Assembly: GCA_018262795.1 (NCBI GenBank)
Contig: JADFDM010000012.1
Span: forward strand, 62,001 to 126,000
Length of the DNA stretch: 64,000 nucleotides
Source: Sphingobacteriales bacterium
GTDB lineage: Bacteria; Bacteroidota; Bacteroidia; Chitinophagales; LD1
Reading direction: 5' to 3'
The notes under the pieces were generated by a model, which was not told the origin of the DNA, searched no databases, and saw nothing but the letters and a program-made list of their open reading frames with translations. The position numbers and the translations under genes were made by a program. Each line of letters begins with the position of its first letter. The stretch's first letter is position 1. Shown in pieces: positions 17,372 to 26,212 of the stretch.

Positions 17372-18982
17372 TTAATTCGTGTATTTCTTCTCCTTAGGAG
17401 CCCAGCGCCCGTGGATAGAACTGAAGATGCGGCTCCAGCGTATTTTCTTGAAGAAAGAAGTGGCTTCCTTATTATAGCTCATCCAGATAAACCAAGCCTT
17501 GCCCACAATATGATCTTCGGGCACAAAACCCCAGTAGCGCGAATCCTGTGAGTTGTGGCGGTTGTCGCCCATCATCCAGTAGTAATCCATATTAAAAGTG
17601 TAGGTAGAAGCTTCCTTCCCATTGATAAAAAACTTGCCGTCTTTCTGCTCTACCTGATTGTTTTCATACACTCGAATAGCGCGATCGTACTGCTGATAAA
17701 TGGAATCGTTGAGGGCTATGGTCATTCCTTTCTTGGGCAAATACACCGGCCCAAAATTGTCCACGTTCCAAACATAGCGCGAAGTGTCGTTCGGAAAAAT
17801 ATCTTGCACAGGCGATTGCATTTCACCCTTCGGATAATAATAAGGCTGCACCACTTTGGTCACCCCCAACGAAGAAAGTTTTTCGGCATTTGCCTTGGTC
17901 ATTAATGCCACAAAATGATTGGGAGGCAAAGCAAACCGTTCTGTCACACGCGAGGTCATGTCTTCAATTTCCAAGTCCTGCATCTGTTCAGCCGAAATGT
18001 TTTTCCCATCAGCAAACACAATCAGATAAGGGGTATAAAGATTCTCCGGACGATAAGCCGGGGCATCATTGATATACAGCACTCCGTCAATCACCTGCAA
18101 CTTATCACCGGGTATCCCCACGCAGCGCTTAATGTAGTTCTCGCGCTTATCTACCGGTCGGGCTATGATGTGAGTGCCGGGGCTATGCCATAGCATCTCT
18201 CTCGCTTGTTCGTAACTAACGCGGTTAGAGTAAGCCGTATAACGAACGATATCATAATAGGAGGGAGCCTGATTTTCCAACACTACGGTATCTCCTCCGG
18301 GGAAATTAAACACCACCATATCGTTGCGCTTCACATTTTCAAAGCCCGGTAACGTTTTGTAAGGCAGCTTAATCCACTCTACATAAGATTTGATGTTAAG
18401 TCCCGGAATAGTGTGGTGCACAAAAGGCATCGCAAGCGGTGTGTTGGGAACGCGCGCCCCATAATCGAACTTTGACACAAAAAGAAAATCGCCCACCAAG
18501 AGTGTTTTCTCCATCGAAGGCGTAGGAATCATATACGCCTCGGCCACAAAAATCCGGATGAGAGTAGCCGCCACCACCGCAAACACAATGGCATCGGCCC
18601 ATTCGCGAATTACCGAACGCTTAAAGGGAGCTTCTCCGGGCTTCACGCCACCGGGAGCCACAAACTTTTCGTTGGGCGCAAAACCCAAATAAGGAATGTA
18701 AGCAAAGGCAAACACCACCGCGGCAAAGTGCTCAAAGAAACCGTAGCGTTTAAAAGCGGTACTCATCTCCGTCAACTGACTGGCTACATAAAACAAGTTG
18801 ACTCCCGGAATAAATAGCATCCAGGTCCACCACTTCGGTTTGTCAATTACCTTCTGCCATTCCATAGAACTAAGCACCGGCACAAAAGCCTTCCAGGGTT
18901 CAATGCCGAGCTTTTTGTAAATGCCATAAGTGCCTATGCGGATAAAAAGCAGATAGAAAAGAACTATGAATAGTAATATCAT
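17372..18982 (-). CDS. lepB: Signal peptidase I, large Bacteroidota form
   Basis: 536 residues, longer than the 250-330 of most bacterial enzymes. The N-terminus has extra hydrophobic segments (about 1-18, 51-70, 83-101) before the catalytic part. Ser156 lies in MIPTPSMEKTLLVGD, the nucleophile box, and Lys285 in KRCVGIPGDKL is the general base. The C-terminal box MMGDNRHNSQDSRYWGFVP is intact. About 100 extra residues lie between the last two boxes, as in other Bacteroidota. It removes signal peptides on the periplasmic side of the inner membrane. It follows dapB at 75 bases on the same strand. Confidence 0.94.
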   Translation of the reverse strand: MILLFIVLFYLLFIRIGTYGIYKKLGIEPWKAFVPVLSSMEWQKVIDKPKWWTWMLFIPGVNLFYVASQLTEMSTAFKRYGFFEHFAAVVFAFAYIPYLGFAPNEKFVAPGGVKPGEAPFKRSVIREWADAIVFAVVAATLIRIFVAEAYMIPTPSMEKTLLVGDFLFVSKFDYGARVPNTPLAMPFVHHTIPGLNIKSYVEWIKLPYKTLPGFENVKRNDMVVFNFPGGDTVVLENQAPSYYDIVRYTAYSNRVSYEQAREMLWHSPGTHIIARPVDKRENYIKRCVGIPGDKLQVIDGVLYINDAPAYRPENLYTPYLIVFADGKNISAEQMQDLEIEDMTSRVTERFALPPNHFVALMTKANAEKLSSLGVTKVVQPYYYPKGEMQSPVQDIFPNDTSRYVWNVDNFGPVYLPKKGMTIALNDSIYQQYDRAIRVYENNQVEQKDGKFFINGKEASTYTFNMDYYWMMGDNRHNSQDSRYWGFVPEDHIVGKAWFIWMSYNKEATSFFKKIRWSRIFSSIHGRWAPKEKKYTN

Positions 18983-19057
18983 GAGTGAGAGTATAAATTC
19001 TTAAGGTCGCTAAAATAGAATTTCATTTTGTTGTCAGATGACGAAATCAGCCGAGGT

Positions 19058-19792
19058 TTATATAGCCAGCATATCCTTCATTTCAAAAACCCCTTTTTTC
19101 CCGACCATCCAGCGGGCAGCCATCACGGCTCCTTCGGCAAATCCTCTTCTACTTTTGGCTTCGTGCTTTATTTCGATGAGGTCAACGCTACTGTTATAAG
19201 TAAGGGTATGCGTGCCCGGCACGCCCGGCAGTCGTTTTGCAACTATTAACAGCGAATCAGCAGGCAGGGTTTCAGCTTTTGCATCTGCCCCCAATTCCCA
19301 TTGGTTGATTCGCTCTACTTCTGCTATCACTATCTCTGCTGTTTTTACAGCCGTGCCACTGGGCGCATCCTTTTTTTCGGTGTGATGTATTTCTTCCATA
19401 GAAACGCGATACTGCGGTTGAGTATTCATCAGTTCAGCTAATCTGCGATTTACTTCCCAAAAAAGATTGACTCCTATGCTATAGTTGGGAGAATAAAATA
19501 AGGAGCCGTTCATTTCGCTACATCTCTGCTTCACTTCCTCTAATCGGTGCAGCCAAGCAGTGGTTCCCACTACTACCGGAATCCCCGCTTCAAAACATTT
19601 AAAGATATTCTCCACCGCTGCTTCGGGCTGTGTAAATTCAATAGCCACATCTGCTTTCTTCAGATTCTCAATTGTGAACTCTTCCTTGTTATCTTCCGAT
19701 ATCTTCAGCACCACTTCATCGGTATGCTGCTCTTGAATCACAGTTTCAATGGTGTTCCCCATTTTGCCGTATCCGATTAATGCAAACTTCAT
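19058..19792 (-). CDS. dapB: 4-hydroxy-tetrahydrodipicolinate reductase
   Basis: 244 residues. The N-terminal NAD(P)-binding Rossmann segment reads MKFALIGYGKMGNTIE, and the catalytic/substrate loop HHTEKKDAPSGTA carries the His, Lys and the PSGTA dipicolinate-binding motif. It is a diaminopimelate/lysine biosynthesis enzyme. The dapB-lepB order is common in Bacteroidota. It is divergent from hmgA. Confidence 0.95.
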   Translation of the reverse strand: MKFALIGYGKMGNTIETVIQEQHTDEVVLKISEDNKEEFTIENLKKADVAIEFTQPEAAVENIFKCFEAGIPVVVGTTAWLHRLEEVKQRCSEMNGSLFYSPNYSIGVNLFWEVNRRLAELMNTQPQYRVSMEEIHHTEKKDAPSGTAVKTAEIVIAEVERINQWELGADAKAETLPADSLLIVAKRLPGVPGTHTLTYNSSVDLIEIKHEAKSRRGFAEGAVMAARWMVGKKGVFEMKDMLAI

Positions 19793-19938
19793 TTCTTTAA
19801 AAAATTTGTGCGAATGTAGGAAATGCGTTGAGCAATCTGCGTTTGGCAGAACCTCTTATTCTGACTACCTTCGGCTTTTGCTTTTTGAGAATAGGACGTT
19901 TGTTTTCAACTCTTAATTTCGTCACTCAAACTTTAAAT

Positions 19939-21099
19939 ATGCCACACTATTGTATCAGAGGAAAGATACCTCCTAAGCGCCACACGCAGTTCAGAAAACC
20001 CGATGGGAAATTATATGCCGAGGAATTATTGAGCACCGAAGGCTTCTCAAGTGTTTATTCCACCGTTTACCATTGTCACCCGCCTACGATGGTCACTAAA
20101 ATTGATGAGCCGATTGATGTATCGCCTAAAATTGCTTATCAGAAAAACCTGCAACATCGTTGTTACAATGGTTTTCAGATAGCTCCCAAGGATGATTTTA
20201 TTGAGTCGCGCAAAGCCGTACTGGTCAATAATGATTGCCATGTAGTGTTGGCAGCTCCCCGCAAATCCACCAAAAATTATTTCTATAAAAATAGCGATGC
20301 CGATGAAGTGATTTTTGTTCACGAAGGCAAGGGGAAAGTAAAAACCGTTTTTGGCGAATTGAAATTCCAGTATGGCGACTATGTGGTGATTCCGCGCGGA
20401 ATTGCCTACCAGATAGAATTTGAGAATGAGAACAATCGTTTGTTCATCGTTGAATCTTTTACTCCTATTGTTTATCCGCATCGGTACAAAAATGAGTGGG
20501 GACAGTTATTAGAGCATTCACCGTTTTGCGAGCGCGATATTCAACAGCCGGAAAACTTGGTGACCAATGATGAAAAAGGAGACTTCTTAGTTTATATTAA
20601 AAAGCAAGGGTTGCTTTACCCCTATCACTATCAATATCATCCATTCGATGCGATAGGGTGGGACGGTAATCACTACCCGTTCATTTTCTCTATTCATAAT
20701 TTTGAACCGATTACCGGTCGGGTGCATTTGCCGCCTCCTATTCATCAAACTTTTGAAGCGCACAACCTTGTTATCTGCTCCTTTGTGCCACGCCTATATG
20801 ACTATCATCCCCTATCCATTCCCGCCCCCTACCACCATGTGAATGTGGACAGCGATGAATTGCTGTATTACGTTGATGGCGATTTTATGAGCCGTAAACA
20901 TGTAGAGCGCGGAATGATTACTTTGCATCCCATAGGAATTCCTCATGGGCCACACCCCGGAACAGTGGAACGCAGCATTGGCGCAAAAGAAACCAAAGAA
21001 CTGGCAGTAATGGTGGACACTTTCAAACCTCTTTGGATCACCGAAGAAGCAGTGAAAATTGAAAATCCCGATTATTATAAAAGTTGGATAGAAGATTAG
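19939..21099 (+). CDS. hmgA: Homogentisate 1,2-dioxygenase
   Basis: 386 residues from the ATG at 19939; the open frame extends to 19828, but MPHYCIRGKIPPKRHTQF is the family's N-terminus. The cupin-like core has DEVIFVHEGKGKVKTVFG and the C-terminal metal-site pattern HHVNVDSDELLYYVDGDF, ending in HPIGIPHGPHPG. The enzyme is a non-haem Fe(II) ring-cleaving dioxygenase converting homogentisate to maleylacetoacetate. It is 19 bases before hppD, so the two successive steps of tyrosine degradation are coupled. No fumarylacetoacetase gene is adjacent. Confidence 0.95.
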   Translation: MPHYCIRGKIPPKRHTQFRKPDGKLYAEELLSTEGFSSVYSTVYHCHPPTMVTKIDEPIDVSPKIAYQKNLQHRCYNGFQIAPKDDFIESRKAVLVNNDCHVVLAAPRKSTKNYFYKNSDADEVIFVHEGKGKVKTVFGELKFQYGDYVVIPRGIAYQIEFENENNRLFIVESFTPIVYPHRYKNEWGQLLEHSPFCERDIQQPENLVTNDEKGDFLVYIKKQGLLYPYHYQYHPFDAIGWDGNHYPFIFSIHNFEPITGRVHLPPPIHQTFEAHNLVICSFVPRLYDYHPLSIPAPYHHVNVDSDELLYYVDGDFMSRKHVERGMITLHPIGIPHGPHPGTVERSIGAKETKELAVMVDTFKPLWITEEAVKIENPDYYKSWIED

Positions 21100-21118
21100 T
21101 TAACCTCTTAAATATTAT

Positions 21119-22255
21119 ATGATGGAAACAAGCACTTTAGAAACCGCTAAAGACGAAACAAAAGCAAAAGATTTTCTCCCCTTAAATGGAACAGACCATA
21201 TAGAATTCTATGTGGGAAATGCGAAGCAGAGCGCCTATTATTATCAAAGCGCATGGGGCTATCAACTAATTGCCTATGCAGGCCCCGAAACCGGAGTGCG
21301 CGACCGAGCGAGTTATGTGTTGCGTCAAGGGAAAATTACCTTGATACTCACTTCTTCCATTCTTCCCGATACAGAAATATCAAAGCATCATCAAAAACAT
21401 GGGGACGGGGTAAAGGTATTAGCACTTTGGGTGGACGATGCCCGCAAGAGTTATGAGGAAACCACCAAGCGAGGAGCAAAAGGAGTGATGGAGCCTACTG
21501 TGTACAAAGATGAAACCGGTGAAGTAGTGATTTCGGCCATTCAAACTTATGGCGAAACCATTCACAAGTTTGTAGAGCGCAAAAATTACAAAGGCGCGTT
21601 TCTTCCGGGGTATCAAAAAAGAGAATCCACCGTATCGGTGAAGCCGGCCGGCCTTAAACATGTTGACCATTGCGTAGGAAATGTTGAACTCGGTCACATG
21701 AATGAATGGGTAAAATTTTACGAAGATGTGATGGGCTTTAAGCTACTGCTGACTTTTGATGATAAAGATATTTCAACGGAGTATTCAGCACTGATGAGTA
21801 AGGTGGTGAGTAATGGGAATGGGTATATTAAGTTCCCCATTAACGAACCGGCAGATGGGAAAAAGAAGTCGCAAATTGAGGAGTACATAGAGTTTTACAA
21901 AGGAGCCGGCTGCCAGCACATTGCAGTGGCCACTGACGATATTATTGCCACGGTTACCGATCTTCGCTCACGAGGGGTTGAGTTTCTTTATGTTCCCGAT
22001 ACTTATTATGACGAAGTATGGGGTCGAGTAGGAAAAATTAATGAGGATGTGGAAGCTATCAAACGTTTAAATATTCTCGTTGATCGCGATGAGGAAGGTT
22101 ATCTGTTGCAATTGTTCACCAAGCCGGTGCAAGATCGCCCAACTGTCTTTTTTGAAATTATTCAGCGTTGTGGGGCAAAGAGTTTTGGCAAAGGAAACTT
22201 TAAAGCCCTATTTGAATCTATTGAACGCGAACAAGCATTGAGAGGTAATTTGTGA
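21119..22255 (+). CDS. hppD: 4-hydroxyphenylpyruvate dioxygenase
   Basis: 378 residues with two vicinal-oxygen-chelate domains. The N-terminal one starts NGTDHIEFYVGNAKQSAYYY. The C-terminal, catalytic one contains the Fe(II) ligands in LKHVDHCVGNV, QHIAVATDD and VFFEIIQRCG. It converts 4-hydroxyphenylpyruvate to homogentisate, feeding hmgA just upstream. Two ATGs stand in tandem at 21119 and 21122; either can be the start. Confidence 0.96.
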   Translation: MMETSTLETAKDETKAKDFLPLNGTDHIEFYVGNAKQSAYYYQSAWGYQLIAYAGPETGVRDRASYVLRQGKITLILTSSILPDTEISKHHQKHGDGVKVLALWVDDARKSYEETTKRGAKGVMEPTVYKDETGEVVISAIQTYGETIHKFVERKNYKGAFLPGYQKRESTVSVKPAGLKHVDHCVGNVELGHMNEWVKFYEDVMGFKLLLTFDDKDISTEYSALMSKVVSNGNGYIKFPINEPADGKKKSQIEEYIEFYKGAGCQHIAVATDDIIATVTDLRSRGVEFLYVPDTYYDEVWGRVGKINEDVEAIKRLNILVDRDEEGYLLQLFTKPVQDRPTVFFEIIQRCGAKSFGKGNFKALFESIEREQALRGNL

Positions 22256-22287
22256 TAATTGGCTATTTTGCTTTAGGCAAATAGCAG

Positions 22288-23466
22288 ATGAAACATAACT
22301 CTACCATACAGAAAGCAGCACTGATAATTATTTCAGTGTTGCTTTCTCTTTTTATTGCAGAGTGGGGGCTGCGCCTTCTCCATCCGAACGATTCTCACTA
22401 TTATGTTTGGCAACCCGATCTGCGACATGTCTTTTCTCCTGACTCCACTATTTTCTATGGCATTCACGGCAACAAAACTTTTTCTATCAATCATCAAGGC
22501 CTGCGCGGTGATTTACTATTGAAAAATGTGGAAGATAAAACCGGCAAGAGAAAAAGACTTTCCTACAATCGCTTATTTCTTGGTGGAAGTACCACTGAAT
22601 GTCTGTACTTAGATAACAGCGAAACATGGTGGCATTTATGGGATAGCATTTCAAGCAGTAAAAACCACAAAATAGCGGGAGGCAGCATTGGCAAAAGCGG
22701 CATTTCGAGTATGGATCACTATCTCCAAATGAAATACTTTGTTCCGCAACTGAAATATGTGGATGAGGTGATCCTCATGGTAGGGCTGAATGATTTAATG
22801 AAGCGACTGAGTAGCGACACTGCATTTGAAAATGATTTCCGATGGACCCCGGCTATAGAAGACTCTTTGGTGCGCATCGCTTTTTTGCGAAAAGGCAGGA
22901 ACTATGAGAAGAGTATTTTAAAGCGAACGGCCTTGTTTGAATTAGTGCAGCGGTTCTATCATCGCCTGCAACCCGGTGGCGTAAAGTGGATGATTCAAGA
23001 TGATCATGGGGAATCATTAAAGCGATGGAGACAATATCGAGCAGCGGCAAAAGTGCTTAGAGATACTCTACCTGACATGACTGGCGCACTGAAAGAATAC
23101 CTGAGAAACTTAGAGTTAATTTATGATGAAGCACAAAAGCAGCAACTGCGCTTAGTGTTCATTAATCAAGCTGCTATGTATAAAGATACCATGAGCCGAG
23201 AAGATCAACACTTACTTTGGATGGGTTGGGTTGGGGAATCTCCCAAAGGGGCTGGGGGCACTTATTATACAACGAGAGCCTTACGAGAAGGACTGAATAG
23301 GTATAACAACACACTGAAGTTTTTTTGTGAGGAGCATCACCTGATATATGTAGATATTGATGCTGTGCTTCCGCGCGATACCTCTGTGTTTTATGACGAC
23401 TGCCATTTTAATGAGCACGGAGCGCAAAAGTTAGCGGAATATCTTTCTACCTTACCTCATCTTTAG
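22288..23466 (+). CDS. SGNH/GDSL-like hydrolase with N-terminal membrane anchor
   Basis: 392 residues. An N-terminal hydrophobic helix (AALIIISVLLSLFIAEWGLRLL) is followed by an SGNH-type fold: FLGGSTTECLYLD (block I nucleophile Ser), GLNDLMKR (block III Asn context) and DDCHFNEHGAQKLAEYL (block V DxxH). The catalytic Ser-His-Asp set therefore appears present. Likely substrates are acyl or acetyl esters of envelope glycans; this is inference from membrane-anchored relatives. It sits 32 bases after hppD but has no evident pathway link to it. Confidence 0.75.
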   Translation: MKHNSTIQKAALIIISVLLSLFIAEWGLRLLHPNDSHYYVWQPDLRHVFSPDSTIFYGIHGNKTFSINHQGLRGDLLLKNVEDKTGKRKRLSYNRLFLGGSTTECLYLDNSETWWHLWDSISSSKNHKIAGGSIGKSGISSMDHYLQMKYFVPQLKYVDEVILMVGLNDLMKRLSSDTAFENDFRWTPAIEDSLVRIAFLRKGRNYEKSILKRTALFELVQRFYHRLQPGGVKWMIQDDHGESLKRWRQYRAAAKVLRDTLPDMTGALKEYLRNLELIYDEAQKQQLRLVFINQAAMYKDTMSREDQHLLWMGWVGESPKGAGGTYYTTRALREGLNRYNNTLKFFCEEHHLIYVDIDAVLPRDTSVFYDDCHFNEHGAQKLAEYLSTLPHL

Positions 23467-23500
23467 CAAACAGTTTTAATTACATTCCTCAAATCGAATC

Positions 23501-23977
23501 ATGAATATTCCAATCGCACTTCAATTAATTGGCAGCATTGCCATCCCATTAGTGGTAGGGGGAGTTTCCGGTATAGCTACCGCCAAAGCAATTCCCGGTT
23601 GGTATGCTCATTTGCGCAAGCCATCTTTCAATCCTCCTAACCGCTTATTCGGCCCAGCATGGACTTTACTTTACATTCTGATGGGCGTTTCCCTATTTCT
23701 GATTTGGCAATTACCTGAAAGTGCTGAAAGGAACATGGCATTTTTGGTTTTCGGCATTCAACTGTTTCTTAATTTCAGTTGGAGCATTATTTTCTTTTAC
23801 TTCAAAAGAGCAGACTTGGCACTCGTTGAAATAAGTATTCTTTGGCTTTCTATTCTATGGATGATTATCATCTTTATTGGATTAAAGCCGATGGCAGGGT
23901 ATCTTCAAATACCTTATTTGTGTTGGGTCAGTTTTGCTGCGTTGCTCAATGTTTACATTTGGAAACTGAACAAATAA
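23501..23977 (+). CDS. tspO: TspO/MBR family membrane protein
   Basis: 158 residues with five hydrophobic helices. The signature WYAHLRKPSFNPPNRLFGPAWTLLY is the conserved N-terminal TspO segment (W-Y-x-x-L-x-K-P-x-x-x-P-P), and the family's aromatic-rich later helices are present. TspO proteins bind porphyrins and cholesterol-like ligands and take part in stress responses. The function in Bacteroidota is not settled. Confidence 0.93.
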   Translation: MNIPIALQLIGSIAIPLVVGGVSGIATAKAIPGWYAHLRKPSFNPPNRLFGPAWTLLYILMGVSLFLIWQLPESAERNMAFLVFGIQLFLNFSWSIIFFYFKRADLALVEISILWLSILWMIIIFIGLKPMAGYLQIPYLCWVSFAALLNVYIWKLNK

Positions 23978-24012
23978 TCCTTACTCCTATTCGTTTCATT
24001 TTACGATAACAT

Positions 24013-24612
24013 TTGTTGGTGCGATATATTCTTCTTCTCCTGCTCCTCCTGTTTATTCTTTTCAAAGTAGCGATATGGAATTTAGGTAGAACAGCGAACT
24101 ACACCTTTCGAGAAAATGCGCTTAAAGCACCTTATGATGCCATCATTATTCCGGGATTCCCATTAGACACTTCAAAGATTCACCGCATCATAAAAGTGAG
24201 AATGTACTGGGCGAAAAAATTGTTGGAGAGTGGCATTACAAGAAACATAATTTTTTCGGGAGCAGCCGTAAACAGCCCTTACGTAGAAGGGGTGTACATG
24301 AAAATTTTGGCAGACTCATTAGGCATGACCAAGGCGCATCTCTTTTCTGAGACCCAAGCCCTGCATGGCGATGAGAATGTAATTTATGGAATGAACTTGG
24401 CGAAGAAACTGGGGTTTAAGAAAGTTGCCATAGCTACAGATCCCTTTCAGTTTGCGTATCTGCGTTACCTGATTTTTAAAGAGGGCATAGATTTTCTTCC
24501 TTTCCCTCCCGATTCAATGAAGGCATTTGAGCAGCCATTGCCCAAAGCAGATTTCTCGCCAGCCTTTGTAAAAAATTTTGTTCCCTTGAAGGAAAGGAAC
24601 AAGTCAGAATAG
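24013..24612 (+). CDS. DUF218 (YdcF/SanA-like) membrane-anchored protein
   Basis: 199 residues. No ATG stands at the 5' end: the frame opens with TTG TTG GTG at 24013-24021, so a non-ATG start (most likely TTG at 24013 or GTG at 24019) must be used, directly before a hydrophobic anchor of leucine-rich residues. The DUF218 core follows: DAIIIPGFPLD, IIFSGAAVNSPYVEG, ETQALHGDENVIYGMNLAKKLG and KVAIATDPFQ. SanA and ElyC in this family affect envelope integrity and undecaprenyl-phosphate use; that role here is inference. It is convergent with proS, 10 bases away. Confidence 0.78.
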   Translation: MLVRYILLLLLLLFILFKVAIWNLGRTANYTFRENALKAPYDAIIIPGFPLDTSKIHRIIKVRMYWAKKLLESGITRNIIFSGAAVNSPYVEGVYMKILADSLGMTKAHLFSETQALHGDENVIYGMNLAKKLGFKKVAIATDPFQFAYLRYLIFKEGIDFLPFPPDSMKAFEQPLPKADFSPAFVKNFVPLKERNKSE

Positions 24613-24622
24613 TTTTGCTAAA

Positions 24623-26098
24623 TCAGTATGCGCGGGCAAATATCACCCGCTCTTTGGAAGGCTTGCCGGAAAAAATACACTTCCCATCTTCCGTAGCATT
24701 ATTAAGCGGAATACAGCGAATGGTCGCTTTCGTCAGTTCTTTAATCTTCTCTTCAGTTTCAGAAGTGCCATCCCAATGAGCGCTTACAAAGCCGCCTTTA
24801 TTTTCTATCACCTCCTTGAATTCATCCCAGGTATTTACCTGATGAGTATTCGTTGTACGGAACAGCTTTGCGCGGTTATAAATATTCTCCTGTATTTCAT
24901 AGAGTAAATTCTCGATGTAAGTTCCTATCCCTTCAAAAGGTTGAGACGATTTCTCTTTCGTATCTCTGCGCGCCACTTCAATGGTGCCGTTTTCATAATC
25001 GCGCATTCCCATCGCTAATCGCACCGGAACTCCTTTCAACTCATATTCAGCAAACTTAAACCCGGGGCGTTTGGTGTTGTCATCATCAAACTTCACCGAT
25101 ATATCTTTCGATTTCAGTTCTTTCAGCAGCGGTTCGCATTTTTCGAAAATCTTTTTCATATCCTCCTCTCCTTTCGAGATGGGAACAATTACTACCTGCA
25201 AGGGAGCCAGCTTTGGCGGAAGCACTAATCCATCATCATCACTGTGAGCCATAATCAGCGCACCGATAAGGCGAGTAGAAACCCCCCAAGAAGTAGCCCA
25301 AACTAACTCTTGCTTCCCCTCTTTATTGAGAAATTGCACTTCAAATGCTTTGGCAAAATTCTGTCCCAAAAAGTGAGAAGTGCCGGCTTGCAAAGCTTGA
25401 CCATCTTGCATTAAAGCCTCGATACAATAGGTATCTTCGGCACCGGCAAAACGTTCGTTTGCTGTCTTTCTACCCTGAATCACGGGCAAGGCCATCCACT
25501 GTTCTGCAAAATCGGTATAAACACCCAGCATTCTTTCCGCCTCTTCTACGGCTTCCTTCGAGGTAGAGTGAGCCGTATGCCCTTCTTGCCACAGAAATTC
25601 GGCTGTGCGTAAAAACAATCGTGTTCTCATTTCCCAGCGAACCACATTTGCCCATTGGTTAATCAGCAAAGGCAAGTCGCGGTAGGATTGAATCCAGTTT
25701 TTATAACTGTTCCAGATGATGGTTTCTGAAGTAGGTCGCACAATCAATTCCTCCTCCAATTTTGCATCAGGATCCACCATCACTCCACTTCCATTCGGAT
25801 CGTTCTTTAATCGGTAATGCGTTACCACCGCACATTCTTTGGCAAAGCCTTCTACGTGAGCCGCTTCTTTACTCAGAAAACTCTTTGGAATAAACAGCGG
25901 GAAATAAGCATTTACGTGGCCGGTATCTTTAAACATTTTATCCAGCGCTGCCTGCATTTTTTCCCAGATAGCATAGCCGTATGGCTTGATTACCATGCAA
26001 CCGCGAACACTTGAATAATCGGCAAGTCCGCCCTTAATTACGAGGTCGTTATACCACTGTGAATAATCGTTAACCCTTGAAGTGATTTCTTTTGCCAT
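24623..26098 (-). CDS. proS: Prolyl-tRNA synthetase, archaeal/eukaryotic-type (class without editing insert)
   Basis: 491 residues, the short ProS form lacking the bacterial editing insertion of about 180 residues. Class II motifs are visible (motif 2: [24 protein letters not shown]; motif 3: [20 protein letters not shown]), then an anticodon-binding domain ([13 protein letters not shown]) and a C-terminal segment ending with ARAY. It charges tRNA-Pro. This ProS type is usual in Bacteroidota, so it is not evidence of recent transfer. Confidence 0.95.
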   Translation of the reverse strand: MAKEITSRVNDYSQWYNDLVIKGGLADYSSVRGCMVIKPYGYAIWEKMQAALDKMFKDTGHVNAYFPLFIPKSFLSKEAAHVEGFAKECAVVTHYRLKNDPNGSGVMVDPDAKLEEELIVRPTSETIIWNSYKNWIQSYRDLPLLINQWANVVRWEMRTRLFLRTAEFLWQEGHTAHSTSKEAVEEAERMLGVYTDFAEQWMALPVIQGRKTANERFAGAEDTYCIEALMQDGQALQAGTSHFLGQNFAKAFEVQFLNKEGKQELVWATSWGVSTRLIGALIMAHSDDDGLVLPPKLAPLQVVIVPISKGEEDMKKIFEKCEPLLKELKSKDISVKFDDDNTKRPGFKFAEYELKGVPVRLAMGMRDYENGTIEVARRDTKEKSSQPFEGIGTYIENLLYEIQENIYNRAKLFRTTNTHQVNTWDEFKEVIENKGGFVSAHWDGTSETEEKIKELTKATIRCIPLNNATEDGKCIFSGKPSKERVIFARAY

Positions 26099-26212
26099 AA
26101 AAATTGTGGTACGGTATTTACTTACTACATTACAAAGAGGCTCAAAAATATTAAAATCAGTGAGGTTAAACTCTTTAAGGTTAAATTTGTCTTAATCAAA
26201 AAACGGAGAATT